A DNA stretch of 33,160 nt from an uncultured Collinsella sp. (GCA_900549025.1 URMZ01000019.1:1-33160); one strand, 5' to 3'. Positions 9,091-18,445 are shown, numbered from the stretch's first letter. The notes: a model not told the origin generated them from the sequence alone. Numbers and translations: made by a program.

Positions 9091-10032
9091 TTAAGCCTTC
9101 AGGCTCAGGCCCATGGACTCAAGCTTGTCCTTCACTTCCTCGATCGACTTAACACCGAAGTTACGGATGTTGAGCAGATCGTTCTCCGAGAACTCAACGA
9201 GCTGACGGACCGAGTGAATGCTGGCGCGCTTAAGGCAGTTGTAAGAACGGACGGAAAGGTCCAGATCCTCGATCTGCTTGTCCAGCTCGGCGTTGTCGTT
9301 GGTGACCTCGGGAGCGAAGATCGAAGCCTCCTCCTCGACCTCGGGGGTCTCGGCAAGGTTCATAAAGGCGGCCATATGCTGGTTGATGATATTGGCAGCC
9401 TGGACCACGGCGTCGCGCGGGGCGATGGAGCCGTTGGTCTCGATCTCGAGGACAAGGCGGTCGTAGTCGGTGTGCTGACCGACACGGCAAGCCTCAACGA
9501 GCTTGGCGCAACGGGAAACCGGCGAGTACAGCGAGTCGACGTGGATCACACCGATGGGATCGTTGTCGCGCTTGTTGGCCTCGCCAGAAACATAGCCGCG
9601 GCCATAGCCGATGCGCATGCTCATGGTGAGATGGCCACCCTCGGTGAGCGTAGCGATGTGCTGCTCGGGGTTGACCAGCTCAAACTCGGACGGAATAAAG
9701 AAGTCCGCACCGGTGACCTCGCAGGGGCCGTCAACCGAAATGGTGGCGGTCGCCTCGTCGGTCGTGCCGAGAGCCCTGAAGACAAGACCCTTGACATTCA
9801 GGACGATGTCGGTGACATCCTCGACCATGTTAGGGATGGTCATGAACTCGTGCTGCGCACCATCGATCTGAATAGCCTCGACGGCGGCACCCTCGAGCGA
9901 GGACAGAAGAACGCGACGAAGGGAGTTACCCAGCGTATCGCCGTAGCCACGCTCGAGCGGCTCGACGGAGACACGAGCAGACGTCTCGTTGATCTCTTCG
10001 ACCTGAACCTGAGGCCTAATGAATTCTGACAT
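9091..10032 (-). CDS. rpoA: DNA-directed RNA polymerase subunit alpha
   Basis: 313 residues with the full two-domain form. The N-terminal dimerisation domain contains LERGYGDTLGNSLRRVLLSS. After an acidic linker (about 225-245), the C-terminal domain (LDLSVRSYNCLKRASI... NFGVKSIEEVKDKL) is the module that contacts UP elements and activators. It sits between rpsD (32 bases upstream) and rplQ (30 bases downstream) in the standard alpha operon. Confidence 0.98.
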   Translation of the reverse strand: MSEFIRPQVQVEEINETSARVSVEPLERGYGDTLGNSLRRVLLSSLEGAAVEAIQIDGAQHEFMTIPNMVEDVTDIVLNVKGLVFRALGTTDEATATISVDGPCEVTGADFFIPSEFELVNPEQHIATLTEGGHLTMSMRIGYGRGYVSGEANKRDNDPIGVIHVDSLYSPVSRCAKLVEACRVGQHTDYDRLVLEIETNGSIAPRDAVVQAANIINQHMAAFMNLAETPEVEEEASIFAPEVTNDNAELDKQIEDLDLSVRSYNCLKRASIHSVRQLVEFSENDLLNIRNFGVKSIEEVKDKLESMGLSLKA

Positions 10033-10064
10033 GTATTACCTCCAGCCTCAGCAGCCCGGATGGA

Positions 10065-10661
10065 CTACTTAGAGTAGAGCTCGACGATGAGCTGCTCGTT
10101 GATATCACCGCTGATCTGCTCACGCGTCGGCAGAGCGAGCACGTTACCAGACAGCTTCTCGATATCGACCTCGAGCCAGCCAGGGACCTCAAAGCGCTCG
10201 GAGGAAATCAGGGCCTCCTTGATGGGGAGGAGGTCACGGAACTTCTCGCCGACAGCGACGACGTCGCCGGCCTTGACGCGGTAGGACGGGATGTCCACGC
10301 GCTTGCCGTTCACGGTGAAGTGACCGTGACGGACGGACTGACGAGCCTCTTTGCGGGTGCGGGCGAAGCCAAGACGGAAGACAACGTTGTCGAGGCGAGA
10401 CTCAAGAATGATCATGAGGTTCTCACCGGTGACGCCGTTCATCTTACGGGCCTTGTTGAAGTAGCCGTGGAACTGCTTCTCCAGAACGCCATAGATGAAC
10501 TTGACCTTCTGCTTCTCGCGCAGCTGCATGCCGTACTCAGATTCCTTGCGACGGCGCTTGGGCTGACGGATAGATTCCTTCTTGCTGCTGTAACCGAGCT
10601 CAGCGGGATCGATCCCGAGCTGACGGCAGCGCTTAAGAACAGGAGTCCTGTCGATTGCCAT
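10065..10661 (-). CDS. rpsD: 30S ribosomal protein S4
   Basis: 198 residues. Binds 16S rRNA early in 30S assembly; in E. coli it represses its own operon. The S4 RNA-binding motif is seen in SRLDNVVFRLGFARTRKEARQ and GHFTVNGKRVDIPSYRVK. Only one cysteine lies in the N-terminal region, so this is the zinc-free (C-minus) form. It is placed between rpsK and rpoA. Confidence 0.97.
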   Translation of the reverse strand: MAIDRTPVLKRCRQLGIDPAELGYSSKKESIRQPKRRRKESEYGMQLREKQKVKFIYGVLEKQFHGYFNKARKMNGVTGENLMIILESRLDNVVFRLGFARTRKEARQSVRHGHFTVNGKRVDIPSYRVKAGDVVAVGEKFRDLLPIKEALISSERFEVPGWLEVDIEKLSGNVLALPTREQISGDINEQLIVELYSK

Positions 10662-10680
10662 ATTGATACGATCCTTTCAG

Positions 10681-11085
10681 TTACACGCGGCGACGCTTCT
10701 TGGGGCGGCAGCCGTTGTGCGGAATGGGGGTCTTGTCCTGGATGCTCGAGACCTCGAGGCCAGCAGCCTGGAGGGAGCGGATGGCGGTCTCACGACCGGA
10801 GCCGGGGCCCTTGACGAAGACGGAAACCTTCTTCATACCGTGCTCCATGGCCTGCTTGGCAGCAGCCTCGGCAGCCATCTGAGCAGCGAACGGCGTGGAC
10901 TTACGGGAGCCCTTGAAGCCCACCTGGCCAGCCGACTTCCAGGAAATGACGTTGCCCTGGGGATCGGTGATCGAAACGATCGTGTTGTTGAACGTAGAAC
11001 GAATGTGAGCCTGGCCCACGGAAATGTTCTTACGGTCCGCGCGCTTCAGACGGGCAGCGCGAACGTTCTTCTTAGCAGTAGCCAT
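10681..11085 (-). CDS. rpsK: 30S ribosomal protein S11
   Basis: 134 residues, full length. Part of the 30S platform near the mRNA exit. Diagnostic stretches are [46 protein letters not shown] and the basic C-terminus [13 protein letters not shown]. 14 bases separate it from rpsM and 19 from rpsD. Confidence 0.97.
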   Translation of the reverse strand: MATAKKNVRAARLKRADRKNISVGQAHIRSTFNNTIVSITDPQGNVISWKSAGQVGFKGSRKSTPFAAQMAAEAAAKQAMEHGMKKVSVFVKGPGSGRETAIRSLQAAGLEVSSIQDKTPIPHNGCRPKKRRRV

Positions 11086-11099
11086 CTATCTAGCGCTCC

Positions 11100-11474
11100 T
11101 TATTTCTTCTTCTTAGCACCGATCTGACGCTTCGGGCCCTTGCGGGTACGAGCGTTAGTGTGGGTGCGCTGGCCGCGGACCGGGAGGCCCTTGCGGTGAC
11201 GAAGGCCGCGGTTGCAGCCGATGTCCATAAGGCGCTTGACGTTCTGGTTGCGCTCACGGCGGAGGTCGCCCTCAACCATGATCTGGTTCTTATCGATATA
11301 ATCGCGGATGGCGTTAACCTCATCCTCGGTGAGGTCCTTAACGCGCGTATCCACGTTAACGTTGCACTCGACGCAAATCTTCGTCGCAGTGGTGCGGCCG
11401 ATGCCGTAAATGTAGGTCAGACCGATCTCAACGCGCTTCTCACGCGGGAGGTCGACACCATTAATACGGGCCAA
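11100..11474 (-). CDS. rpsM: 30S ribosomal protein S13
   Basis: 124 residues. It contacts the P-site tRNA and forms the bridge with L5. The start is TTG (complement of 11472-11474), supported by GAGGAG six bases upstream and by the family N-terminus [10 protein letters not shown]. Helix-two-turn-helix sequence [10 protein letters not shown] is present, with a basic C-terminus [24 protein letters not shown] tail. Confidence 0.97.
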   Translation of the reverse strand: MARINGVDLPREKRVEIGLTYIYGIGRTTATKICVECNVNVDTRVKDLTEDEVNAIRDYIDKNQIMVEGDLRRERNQNVKRLMDIGCNRGLRHRKGLPVRGQRTHTNARTRKGPKRQIGAKKKK

Positions 11475-11488
11475 CGTAGTCTCCTCTC

Positions 11489-11602
11489 TTAACCCTGACG
11501 CTGCTTATGACGGGGGTTCTCGCAAATGACGAGGACCTTGCCATGGCGCCTAATGATTTTGCACTTATCGCACATCTTCTTGACCGAAGGACGTACCTTC
11601 AT
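11489..11602 (-). CDS. rpmJ: 50S ribosomal protein L36
   Basis: 37 residues, [15 protein letters not shown] at the start. The zinc ligands Cys11, Cys14, Cys27 and His32 are present, making it the zinc-binding (C-plus) form. AAAGGA lies just upstream of the ATG. It sits between infA and rpsM in the usual order. It is short enough to be missed by automatic ORF calling. Confidence 0.96.
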   Translation of the reverse strand: MKVRPSVKKMCDKCKIIRRHGKVLVICENPRHKQRQG

Positions 11603-11695
11603 CGTTCTTCCTTTCGGTAGCGCTCAAACTACTTCCCTACTATCTACTCGCCCAGCCGCAGGCGTTTAAAACTATGGCTGGTCTTCACACACAAT

Positions 11696-11727
11696 CCGAC
11701 CGTAGGTTGAGCTAAGCCTGCAGTCGG
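11696..11727 (-). other. Hairpin in the infA-rpmJ intergenic leader
   Basis: CCGAC (11696-11700) pairs with GTCGG (11723-11727), and the interior (AGGTTGAGCTAAGCCT) is itself almost self-complementary. No T-run follows. It lies in the 150-base gap between infA and rpmJ, and could be an attenuator, a regulatory leader for the rpmJ-rpsM genes, or simply structured spacer. Confidence 0.35.
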
Positions 11728-11752
11728 AAATGGAGTGCGTGTATGCGTGCCG

Positions 11753-11971
11753 CTATTTGTAGCGATAGGTGATGCGGCCGCGGGTCAGGTCGTACGGGGA
11801 AAGCTCCACGACAACCCTGTCACCGGGGAGAATACGGATGTAATTCATTCGGATCTTGCCAGAAATGTTGCACAGAACCGAATGACCGTTCTCGAGCTCG
11901 ACCTTAAACATGGCATTGGGCAGCGGTTCCTTTACCGTACCCTCAAGCTCAATTGCGTCTTCCTTCTTCAC
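11753..11971 (-). CDS. infA: Translation initiation factor IF-1
   Basis: 72 residues from GTG at 11971. An in-frame TTG at 11977 would add two residues. GTG is preferred because it gives the usual family length and a [11 protein letters not shown]-terminus, and because the AGAAAG upstream is better spaced. The S1/OB-fold sequence is clear: [50 protein letters not shown]-1 binds the 30S A site during initiation. A candidate promoter and a long palindrome separate it from map. Confidence 0.95.
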   Translation of the reverse strand: MKKEDAIELEGTVKEPLPNAMFKVELENGHSVLCNISGKIRMNYIRILPGDRVVVELSPYDLTRGRITYRYK

Positions 11972-12010
11972 AAGCAATCATCTTTCTCTAGAAAACGACA
12001 GCGATTGAGT

Positions 12011-12039
12011 ATTCTACAACACGTATGCACGCATCGTAA
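12011..12039 (-). promoter_or_regulatory. Candidate promoter for infA
   Basis: On the minus strand, TAGAAT (complement of 12011-12016, five of six to the -10 consensus) lies 17 bases from TTACGA (complement of 12034-12039, a weak -35). It would start transcription about 30 bases before infA, downstream of the palindrome that follows map. Confidence 0.4.
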
Positions 12040-12082
12040 TAACTTCGTAATGGCTCCACAACTAAGTGGAACTTGTTACATT

Positions 12083-12213
12083 TGAAATGTAAAACAAAGC
12101 CGTTCCCTGATGCCCAAGATCGCCTTGAAATGAGAAGGCATAGACCTTGGGGTCATGCCTTCGAAATTGAAAGGCGAGGTTGGGCATCAGGGGGCGGCGA
12201 CTTTTACATTTCA
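12083..12213. repeat. 131-bp imperfect palindrome between infA and map
   Basis: The left arm (from TGAAATGTAAAA at 12083) and right arm (ending TTTTACATTTCA at 12213) are reverse complements over about 60 bases with scattered mismatches. Shared blocks include CCCTGATGCCCAA, TCGCCTT and GAAGGCAT, and the tip is GACC/GGTC. The outer end covers the last codons and stop of map (12204-12206). RNA from either strand would form a very long hairpin. It carries no transposase and looks like a miniature palindromic element. Just outside the right arm is GCGGTGAAAT, which also occurs in the palindromes at 18673 and 21458. Confidence 0.85.
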
Positions 12214-12992
12214 CCGCCTTGCAAGGAACACCAAGCACCTTGCGCATCCGTGGTGAGAATCACCGGACCGTCATTGGTGATGGCGACGGTGTTCTCGTAG
12301 TGCGCGGCGGGCAGATGGTCGTTGGTCGTAACAATCCAACCGTCGGAGCCCGTGCTCACATGGTTGGAACCCATCGTAACCATCGGCTCGATGGCAATGA
12401 CCATGCCGGCTTGGAGGCGAACGCCCCTCCCCTTCTTTCCATAGTTAGGAACGTTGGGGTCCTCGTGCATCACGCGGCCAATGCCATGGCCCACATAATC
12501 ACGAAGCACACCGTAACCGTGAGACTCGGCGAGGGACTGAACGGCATAACCGACGTCCCCGATATGGTTACCGGGAACAGCCTGCTCGATGGCAGCCTTA
12601 AGGCAATCGCGCGTGACCTCGCACAAAGCCTTGGCTTCGGGCGTGGGGGTGCCGACGAAAAACGTCCATGCGTTATCGCCGACCCAACCGTCAACAACGG
12701 CTCCCGTATCGATGGAGATGATATCGCCATCGCGCAGGATCATGTCAGGGTTGGGAATACCGTGGACCACGGCATCGTTAATCGATGCGCATATGGTCCC
12801 CGGGAACCCGCCGTAACCCTTAAAGGCAGGGGTGCCGCCATGCATGCGGATAATCTGCTCCGCGAGCTGATCGAGCTCAAAAGTCGAAACGCCGGGACGC
12901 ACCATGGCTCCAACGTGGCGGAGCGCCATCTTAGATAGCGCTCCTGCCTTCTTCATCTGCTCGATTTGCGTTGCAGACTTAATCTTGATCAT
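12204..12992 (-). CDS. map: Type I methionine aminopeptidase
   Basis: 262 residues. Removes the N-terminal methionine of new proteins. All five metal ligands are visible: Asp95 and Asp106 (IDTGAVVDGWVGDNAW), His169 (GHGIGRVMHE), Glu202 (IEPMV) and Glu233 (HYENTVAI), plus His78. There is no N-terminal zinc or SH3-binding extension. The start overlaps the adk stop by ATGA, implying translational coupling. The stop codon lies inside a long palindrome. Confidence 0.97.
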   Translation of the reverse strand: MIKIKSATQIEQMKKAGALSKMALRHVGAMVRPGVSTFELDQLAEQIIRMHGGTPAFKGYGGFPGTICASINDAVVHGIPNPDMILRDGDIISIDTGAVVDGWVGDNAWTFFVGTPTPEAKALCEVTRDCLKAAIEQAVPGNHIGDVGYAVQSLAESHGYGVLRDYVGHGIGRVMHEDPNVPNYGKKGRGVRLQAGMVIAIEPMVTMGSNHVSTGSDGWIVTTNDHLPAAHYENTVAITNDGPVILTTDAQGAWCSLQGGEM

Positions 12993-13615
12993 AGACCGAG
13001 AGCCTCTTTGACATCCCCGTACACGGTCTCACGAGCCTGGTCACCGTTGACCGACTTGAGCAGACCCTGGCCACGATAGTAGTCGACGAGCGGACTCGTG
13101 GACTTCTCGTAGACGTCGAGACGGTTCTTGATGGTCTCGGGCTTGTCGTCGTCGCGCTGATACATCTCGCCGCCACACTTGGGGCAGGTAGCATCGGCAG
13201 CGGTGCCGGTGTAACCGCATGCGCGGCAGGTGCGACGCGAAGACAGACGATCGATAATGACCTCGGGGGCCACATCGACCAGAAGGGCGCAGTCGATCTC
13301 GCGACCCATGGCGGAGAGCTCGGAATCGAGCGTCACAGCCTGGGCGGTGTTGCGCGGGAAGCCGTCGAGGATGAAGCCCTGCTGGGCGTCATCGGCGGCA
13401 AGGCGCTCCTTGACAAGGTCGATCACGAGCTGGTCGGGAACGAGCTCGCCAGCGTCCATGTACTTCTTAGCCTGAATACCAAGCTCGGTGCCACCCTTGA
13501 CGGCAGCACGCAGCAGGTCGCCCGTGGAAATATGGGCGACGCCAAACTCGGCGACGAGCTCCTGTGCGACGGTGCCCTTACCGGCACCCGGAGCTCCGAG
13601 CAATACGAGGTTCAT
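12989..13615 (-). CDS. adk: Adenylate kinase
   Basis: 208 residues. Interconverts ATP + AMP and 2 ADP. The P-loop GAPGAGKGT is at residues 7-15, the NMP-binding motif is GDLLRAAV, and FILDGFPRN is present. The LID carries a four-cysteine zinc site (Cys130, Cys133, Cys144, Cys147), the Gram-positive form. The ATG at 13615 is chosen over an in-frame TTG two codons upstream because AGGAGG is seven bases before it. Its stop overlaps the map start. Confidence 0.97.
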   Translation of the reverse strand: MNLVLLGAPGAGKGTVAQELVAEFGVAHISTGDLLRAAVKGGTELGIQAKKYMDAGELVPDQLVIDLVKERLAADDAQQGFILDGFPRNTAQAVTLDSELSAMGREIDCALLVDVAPEVIIDRLSSRRTCRACGYTGTAADATCPKCGGEMYQRDDDKPETIKNRLDVYEKSTSPLVDYYRGQGLLKSVNGDQARETVYGDVKEALGL

Positions 13616-13633
13616 GAGCAATCCTCCTCTAGC

Positions 13634-14920
13634 CTATTTAAAGAATCCATCGTAATCATACATCTTGATCTGGCCTTCGAGCTTATCGACCGTGTCGAGC
13701 ACGACGCCGACCATGATGAGGATGGACGTGCCGCCAAATGCCTGGATCAGATGGTTACCCGTGAAGGAGAAGATGATCGAAGGCACGATGGCGATGAGCG
13801 CCAAAAAGACAGCGCTGGGAAGCGTGATCTTGTTGAGCGCGTTCTTGATGTAGGCCGCGGTAGCCCTACCCGGACGGACGCCCGGAATAAAGCCGCCCTG
13901 CTTCTTAAGGTTATCGGCCGTGTCATCGGGGTTGAACACCATGGAGGTGTAGAAGTACGCGAAGAACACGATGAGGACAACGTTAAGCACCCAGTTGAGC
14001 CAACCGGTCGAAAGCGCGGAGGCAACTGCCTGAATCCAGCCGATGCCGGGGAAGAACACGGCAATCTGAGCCGGGAAGTACAGCAGCGCCGAAGCGAAGA
14101 TGATCGGCACGACACCCGCGGTGTTGACCTTGATGGGCAGGTAGGTGGTCTGGCCACCCATCATGCGACGGCCCACGACGCGCTTAGCGTAGGAGACCGG
14201 GATGCGGCGCTGGCCGCGCTCAAGGAAAACAATCAGCGGGATAACCAGCAGGATGATGGCGCAGATGATCACCATGGTGATGATGCCACCGGCGTTGCCC
14301 TCGGTGCTGGAGAAGATAGCCTGCGGCAGACCGGCCATGATGTTCGCGAAGATGATCAGCGACATGCCATTGCCGATACCGCGCTGGGTGATGAGCTCAC
14401 CAATCCACATGATCAGCATAGCGCCCGCGGTGAGCGTACCGACGATCATGAGGTCGAAGATGATCTCGGGAGCGCCGGCGCCATTAAAGCTGATGCCGAA
14501 GCTCTTAAAGAGGAAGAGGTAACCCACGGAGTTGAGGATTGCCAGAGCCAGGGTGAGGTAACGCGAATACTGCGTAATCTTGGTCTGACCGACCTCGCCC
14601 TCGCGGGCAAGCTCATGCAGGGAAGGCACGACGGCCTGGAGCATCTGGAGGATGATCGAGCTGGTGATGTAAGGCATGATGCCCAGCGAAAACACCGACA
14701 CATAGCTCAACGCGCCGCCAGAGAAAAGATTCAGGAGGGCCATAGCACCTGCGGCGACCGAATTGTTATCGGTCGAGAAAAGGCCCAGCATCCCCTGGAA
14801 GGGAATGCCGGGCACAGGAACGTGCGCACCAATGCGGTACACGACGAGCATAGCTATGGTAAAAAGAATCTTTTCGCGCAATTCTTTGATGCGGAAAGCA
14901 TTCTTAAGACCATTTAGCAC
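13634..14920 (-). CDS. secY: Preprotein translocase subunit SecY
   Basis: 428 residues with about ten hydrophobic segments, the channel subunit of the Sec translocon. Typical sequences are [10 protein letters not shown] near the N-terminus, [14 protein letters not shown] (TM2), [20 protein letters not shown] and the late [20 protein letters not shown]. The start is GTG at 14920, overlapping the rplO stop by seven bases (GTGCTAA), and uses GGAAAGG inside rplO, so it should be translationally coupled to L15. Confidence 0.97.
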   Translation of the reverse strand: MLNGLKNAFRIKELREKILFTIAMLVVYRIGAHVPVPGIPFQGMLGLFSTDNNSVAAGAMALLNLFSGGALSYVSVFSLGIMPYITSSIILQMLQAVVPSLHELAREGEVGQTKITQYSRYLTLALAILNSVGYLFLFKSFGISFNGAGAPEIIFDLMIVGTLTAGAMLIMWIGELITQRGIGNGMSLIIFANIMAGLPQAIFSSTEGNAGGIITMVIICAIILLVIPLIVFLERGQRRIPVSYAKRVVGRRMMGGQTTYLPIKVNTAGVVPIIFASALLYFPAQIAVFFPGIGWIQAVASALSTGWLNWVLNVVLIVFFAYFYTSMVFNPDDTADNLKKQGGFIPGVRPGRATAAYIKNALNKITLPSAVFLALIAIVPSIIFSFTGNHLIQAFGGTSILIMVGVVLDTVDKLEGQIKMYDYDGFFK

Positions 14921-15363
14921 GGCAGCTCGACCTTTCCGCCGGCGGCCTCGATCTTGGCCTGCGCAGAAGCGCTGACCTTGTCGACCTTGACCGTGAACTT
15001 CTTGGTGAGCTCACCATTGCCGAGCACCTTGACGGGCTCGAACTCGCTCTTGGTGATGCGAGCGGCCTTAAGAGCGGCACCGTCGATCACAGCGCCGTCC
15101 TCGAACTTACGCTCGAGACGCTCAACGTTAACAGCGGTGTACTCGATACGACGGGGGTTGCGGAAGCCCGGAAGCTTGGGCAGGCGCATAGCCAGCGGAG
15201 TCTGGCCACCCTCGAAGCCGGCACCCTTGGTGCCGCCAGAGCGGGAACCCTGGCCCTTCTGGCCGCGGCCAGAAGTGGTGCCGTGACCCGAAGAATTGCC
15301 ACGGCCGACGCGCTTGCGGTTCTTGGTGGAACCGGGCGCGGGAGTAAGATCGTGAAGCTGCAT
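14914..15363 (-). CDS. rplO: 50S ribosomal protein L15
   Basis: 149 residues. The Gly/Arg-rich N-terminal extension ([22 protein letters not shown]) reaches deep into the 50S subunit. [18 protein letters not shown] is the conserved family block. It is packed between rpmD (three bases) and secY (overlap) in the standard spc order. Confidence 0.97.
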   Translation of the reverse strand: MQLHDLTPAPGSTKNRKRVGRGNSSGHGTTSGRGQKGQGSRSGGTKGAGFEGGQTPLAMRLPKLPGFRNPRRIEYTAVNVERLERKFEDGAVIDGAALKAARITKSEFEPVKVLGNGELTKKFTVKVDKVSASAQAKIEAAGGKVELPC

Positions 15364-15366
15364 TTG

Positions 15367-15549
15367 CTACTCCTCTACAATCTCGACAAGGTGCTTGACC
15401 TTGAAGATCATGCCGCGGACGGACTCGTTGTCAGCAATCTCGCGAACCTCGCGGATCCTGTGGAGACCGAGGGCACGGACAGTACGGACCTGGTCCTGCT
15501 TGCAACCGTTGGTGCTGCGGACCTGCTTGATCTTGATGGTGTCAGCCAT
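15367..15549 (-). CDS. rpmD: 50S ribosomal protein L30
   Basis: 60 residues, full length for bacterial L30 (KIKQVRSTNGCKQDQVRTVR... LGLHRIREVREIADNESVRGM). It sits two bases after rpsE and three before rplO. Confidence 0.96.
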   Translation of the reverse strand: MADTIKIKQVRSTNGCKQDQVRTVRALGLHRIREVREIADNESVRGMIFKVKHLVEIVEE

Positions 15550-15551
15550 GC

Positions 15552-16076
15552 TTAGTTCTCCTTACCGACGAACATCTCGGAGACCGTCAGGCCACGGCGA
15601 GCCGCGACGTCCTCAGGGCTGGAGAGCTCCTTGAGGCCCTCGACGGCAGCCTTGATGATGTTAAGGCCGTTGTCGGTACCGAGGGACTTGGACAGGACGT
15701 TCTTGATGCCAGCAAGCTCAAAGAGGGGACGCACAGCGCCGCCGGCGATAACGCCGGTACCCTCGACAGCGGGCTTGATGATGATGCGGCCGGCACCAAA
15801 GTGGCCGAGAACCTCGTGCGGGATGGTGCCCTGCTCGGTCACCGGCACGTGGAACATGTTCTTCTTGGCATCGAGAGATGCCTTGGAGATGGCCATGGGC
15901 ACCTCAGCGGACTTGCCCATGCCAACGCCGACGTTGCCCTTGCCGTCGCCAACGACGACGAGAGCGACGAGGCTCATGCGACGACCACCCTTGACGGTCT
16001 TCGACACGCGGTTGATGTAAACGACGCGCTCCTCGAACTCGGAGGCCTCGCGCTGCTGCTTCTGATTACGAGCCAT
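15552..16076 (-). CDS. rpsE: 30S ribosomal protein S5
   Basis: 174 residues. Involved in mRNA unwinding and translational accuracy. [20 protein letters not shown] and [22 protein letters not shown] mark the N-terminal double-stranded-RNA-binding-like fold. [20 protein letters not shown] is the second conserved block. It is preceded by rplR (14 bases). Confidence 0.97.
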   Translation of the reverse strand: MARNQKQQREASEFEERVVYINRVSKTVKGGRRMSLVALVVVGDGKGNVGVGMGKSAEVPMAISKASLDAKKNMFHVPVTEQGTIPHEVLGHFGAGRIIIKPAVEGTGVIAGGAVRPLFELAGIKNVLSKSLGTDNGLNIIKAAVEGLKELSSPEDVAARRGLTVSEMFVGKEN

Positions 16077-16090
16077 GTGCTACATACCTC

Positions 16091-16459
16091 CTAGAACTCG
16101 AGACCGGCGGCACGAGCACCGTCGGCGAGGGCCTTGACGCGGCCATGGTAGATACGGCCACCGCGATCGAAAGCGACCTTGGTAATGCCGGCCTCGATGG
16201 CGCGCTTGCCAACGAGCTGACCGACCTTCTCCGCAGCCTCCTTGTTCGAGGTGTGGGTGCCCTTGAACTCGGCCTCGAGGGTCGAGGCAGAGACGAGCGT
16301 CAGGCTGGAGCCCTTGCTGTCATCGATGATCTGGGCATAGATGTTGGCGTTAGTACGGGTCACGCGAAGACGCGGACGCTCGGAGGTACCCGAGACCTTG
16401 CCGCGAACACGACGCTGACGACGCTTGAGGCCTTCCAGCTTCGCCTTATGCTTGTTCAT
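16091..16459 (-). CDS. rplR: 50S ribosomal protein L18
   Basis: 122 residues. Binds 5S rRNA together with L5. The basic N-terminus ([20 protein letters not shown]) and C-terminal [20 protein letters not shown] are diagnostic. A 75-base gap containing a hairpin separates it from rplF upstream. Confidence 0.97.
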   Translation of the reverse strand: MNKHKAKLEGLKRRQRRVRGKVSGTSERPRLRVTRTNANIYAQIIDDSKGSSLTLVSASTLEAEFKGTHTSNKEAAEKVGQLVGKRAIEAGITKVAFDRGGRIYHGRVKALADGARAAGLEF

Positions 16460-16487
16460 ACGTAAACTCCTAAAAAGGTTGATCTTG

Positions 16488-16509
16488 CCAGCACCTGACG
16501 GGGTGCTGG
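16488..16509 (-). other. Hairpin in the rplF-rplR gap
   Basis: CCAGCACC (16488-16495) and GGTGCTGG (16502-16509) form a perfect 8-bp stem with a six-base loop. No T-run follows, so it is more likely an RNA processing, stability or regulatory structure than a terminator. Confidence 0.5.
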
Positions 16510-16534
16510 TCTTATGCGAGTGAGTCGGTTACGA

Positions 16535-17071
16535 CTACTTGGCGGCCTTACCCAGCTTGCGGCGGATGTGCTCGCCAACGTAGTGGATACCCTTGCCCTT
16601 GTAAGGCTCGGGAGGACGATGGCCGCGGATCTCAGCGGCGATCTGACCGACCTGCTGCTTGTTGATACCCTTGACGTTCACGTGGGTGTTGTCGGGAACC
16701 TCGAAGGTGATGCCCTCGGGAGCCTCGACGATCACGGGGTGCGAGAAGCCCAGGGAGAACTCGAGGTTCTTACCCTTCTGCTGCACGCGGTAACCGACGC
16801 CGGCGAGCTCGAGCTTCTTCTCGAAGCCCTCGGAAACGCCAACAACCATGTTGTGGATGAGGGCGCGGGTGAGGCCGTGGCGGGCACGGGTCTCACGCTC
16901 GTCGTCGGGACGGGAAACGGTGAGGACGTTGTCCTCGACGTTGATAGCGAGCTTCTCAAAGACATCGAGCTCGAGCTGGCCCTTGGGGCCCTTGACGACA
17001 ACGTTGTTGCCGTTGACTGCCACTTCGACTCCGGCGGGAATCTGGACAGGCTTATTACCGATACGAGACAC
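16535..17071 (-). CDS. rplF: 50S ribosomal protein L6
   Basis: 178 residues with the two tandem L6 domains. The start is GTG (complement of 17069-17071) preceded by AAAGGAG. N-terminus [15 protein letters not shown] and C-terminal [19 protein letters not shown] are conserved family blocks near the sarcin-ricin loop contact. It follows rpsH by 33 bases. Confidence 0.97.
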   Translation of the reverse strand: MSRIGNKPVQIPAGVEVAVNGNNVVVKGPKGQLELDVFEKLAINVEDNVLTVSRPDDERETRARHGLTRALIHNMVVGVSEGFEKKLELAGVGYRVQQKGKNLEFSLGFSHPVIVEAPEGITFEVPDNTHVNVKGINKQQVGQIAAEIRGHRPPEPYKGKGIHYVGEHIRRKLGKAAK

Positions 17072-17104
17072 GGTGATCTCCTTTCCTTCTACCTACCGAG
17101 CGAA

Positions 17105-17503
17105 TTACCAGACGTAAGCGATGATCTCGCCGCCGACGTTGTGCTTGCGAGCATCGCGGTCGGTCATGACGCCATGGCTGGTGGAAATAATGGCGGTACC
17201 AAGGCCACCGCGGACGCGGGGCATGTCGGCAACGCCGGTGTACTTACGCAGGCCCGGCTTGGAAATGCGGCGGATGCCGTTGATGACCTTAGCCTTCTTG
17301 GGACCATACTTAAGCGTGATGTGCAGAGTCTTCTGGGGAACGGTGTCCTCGACATCGTAGCCCTCGATGTAGCCCTCCTCGTGCAGAACACGAGCGATCT
17401 CGACGAGCTTCTTGCTGCTCGGCATGGAGACCGTGGCCTTGTTCACAGAGTTAGCGTTACGGATGCGCGTAAGCATATCTGCGATCGGGTCTGTAAGGTT
17501 CAT
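17105..17503 (-). CDS. rpsH: 30S ribosomal protein S8
   Basis: 132 residues, full length. S8 binds 16S rRNA and in E. coli is the translational repressor of the spc operon. Conserved sequences are [14 protein letters not shown] at the N-terminus and [22 protein letters not shown] near the C-terminus. A 119-base gap with a hairpin separates it from rpsN. Confidence 0.97.
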   Translation of the reverse strand: MNLTDPIADMLTRIRNANSVNKATVSMPSSKKLVEIARVLHEEGYIEGYDVEDTVPQKTLHITLKYGPKKAKVINGIRRISKPGLRKYTGVADMPRVRGGLGTAIISTSHGVMTDRDARKHNVGGEIIAYVW

Positions 17504-17544
17504 ACAGATTCTCCTTCGTTCTTGATGAACACGTGCTCTTGGTT

Positions 17545-17567
17545 CTTCGCCGCCCTTAACGGCAAAG
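17545..17567 (-). other. Hairpin in the rpsN-rpsH gap
   Basis: On the minus strand CTTTGCCG pairs with CGGCGAAG (one G-U) around a seven-base loop. It lies in a 119-base gap, long for this operon. No T-run follows. Confidence 0.4.
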
Positions 17568-17622
17568 CCTTTTTAGCGCGTTTTCCCTGTTCCAAACTGA
17601 TGCTTGAAACGCTGGTAGTGAC

Positions 17623-17808
17623 TTACCAGCTGGCCTTCTTAACGCCGGGAAGCTCGCCCTTGAGTGCAAGCTCGCGGAAGCAGACACGGCACAGGCCGAA
17701 CTTGCGGTACACAGAGTGCGGACGGCCGCAGCGCTGGCAGCGCGTGTACTCACGAGTAGAGAACTTCTGCTTGCGATTGCACTTGACGATCATCGATGTC
17801 TTAGCCAC
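17623..17808 (-). CDS. rpsN: 30S ribosomal protein S14 type Z
   Basis: 61 residues, the short zinc-binding form of S14 (rpsZ type) with four cysteines at 24, 27, 40 and 43 (CQRCGRP... CRVCFRELA). The start is GTG (complement of 17806-17808) with AGGAGG six bases upstream. It sits between rplE and rpsH as in Gram-positive spc operons. Confidence 0.97.
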   Translation of the reverse strand: MAKTSMIVKCNRKQKFSTREYTRCQRCGRPHSVYRKFGLCRVCFRELALKGELPGVKKASW

Positions 17809-17842
17809 TTATATCCTCCTCACATAGAGTATTGTTCGCCCC

Positions 17843-17872
17843 AAGCGCCGCCCCCTTGTGGGAACGGCGCTT
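17843..17872 (-). other. Stable 13-bp hairpin in the rplE-rpsN gap
   Basis: On the minus strand AAGCGCCGTTCCC pairs with GGGGGCGGCGCTT (two G-U pairs) around an ACAA loop, starting 15 bases after the rplE stop. There is no T-run. It could be an RNase site, a partial attenuator, or a protein-binding site for autoregulation of the spc genes. Confidence 0.6.
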
Positions 17873-17887
17873 ATAGGGCAGGTGAAC

Positions 17888-18445
17888 CTATTTCTTGAAC
17901 GGGAAACCGAAGGCGTCCAGAAGGGCCTTGGCCTCCTCATCGGTGTTGGCGGTGGTCACGAAAGTGATGTCCATACCACGCTGGTGATCGACGGAATCGA
18001 AGTCGATCTCGGGGAAGATGAGCTGCTCGGTGACGCCCATGGAGAAGTTACCACGGCCGTCGAAGCTCTTGGCGGAGATGCCGCGGAAGTCGCGGATACG
18101 GGGGATCGCGACGGAGGTCAGACGATCGAAGAACTCCCACATACGGTCGCCACGCAGGGTAACCTTGCAGCCGATCGGCATACCAGCGCGCAGGCGGAAG
18201 GTAGCGATGGACTTGCGGGCACGGGTGATCATCGGCTGCTGGCCGGTGATGGCGCGCAGGTCGCGCACGGCACCGTCGATGGCCTTGGAATCGGTAGCGG
18301 CCTCGCCGACACCCATGTTCACGACGATCTTCTCAAACTTGGGGATCATCATGACGTTCTCGTACTGGAACTTGTCCTGAAGCTGCTGCTTGACCTCGTT
18401 GTTGTACTTGGTCTTCAGACGCGGCACATACTTCTCTTCTGCCAT
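17888..18445 (-). CDS. rplE: 50S ribosomal protein L5
   Basis: 185 residues. Binds 5S rRNA and contacts P-site t[50 protein letters not shown] (in part) and [23 protein letters not shown] are conserved. It is the first gene of the block: rplX and the rest of the upstream S10/spc genes are not present, and the 311 bases beyond it hold a candidate promoter instead. Confidence 0.97.
   Translation of the reverse strand: MAEEKYVPRLKTKYNNEVKQQLQDKFQYENVMMIPKFEKIVVNMGVGEAATDSKAIDGAVRDLRAITGQQPMITRARKSIATFRLRAGMPIGCKVTLRGDRMWEFFDRLTSVAIPRIRDFRGISAKSFDGRGNFSMGVTEQLIFPEIDFDSVDHQRGMDITFVTTANTDEEAKALLDAFGFPFKK

Noticed and set aside
8578..10029. 483-codon plus-strand ORF opposite rplQ and rpoA
   Set aside because: Spans both genes in antisense; composition artefact of codon bias.
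13532..14917. 461-codon plus-strand ORF opposite secY and adk
   Set aside because: Antisense to conserved genes; its His/Asp/Glu-rich content mirrors hydrophobic SecY codons.
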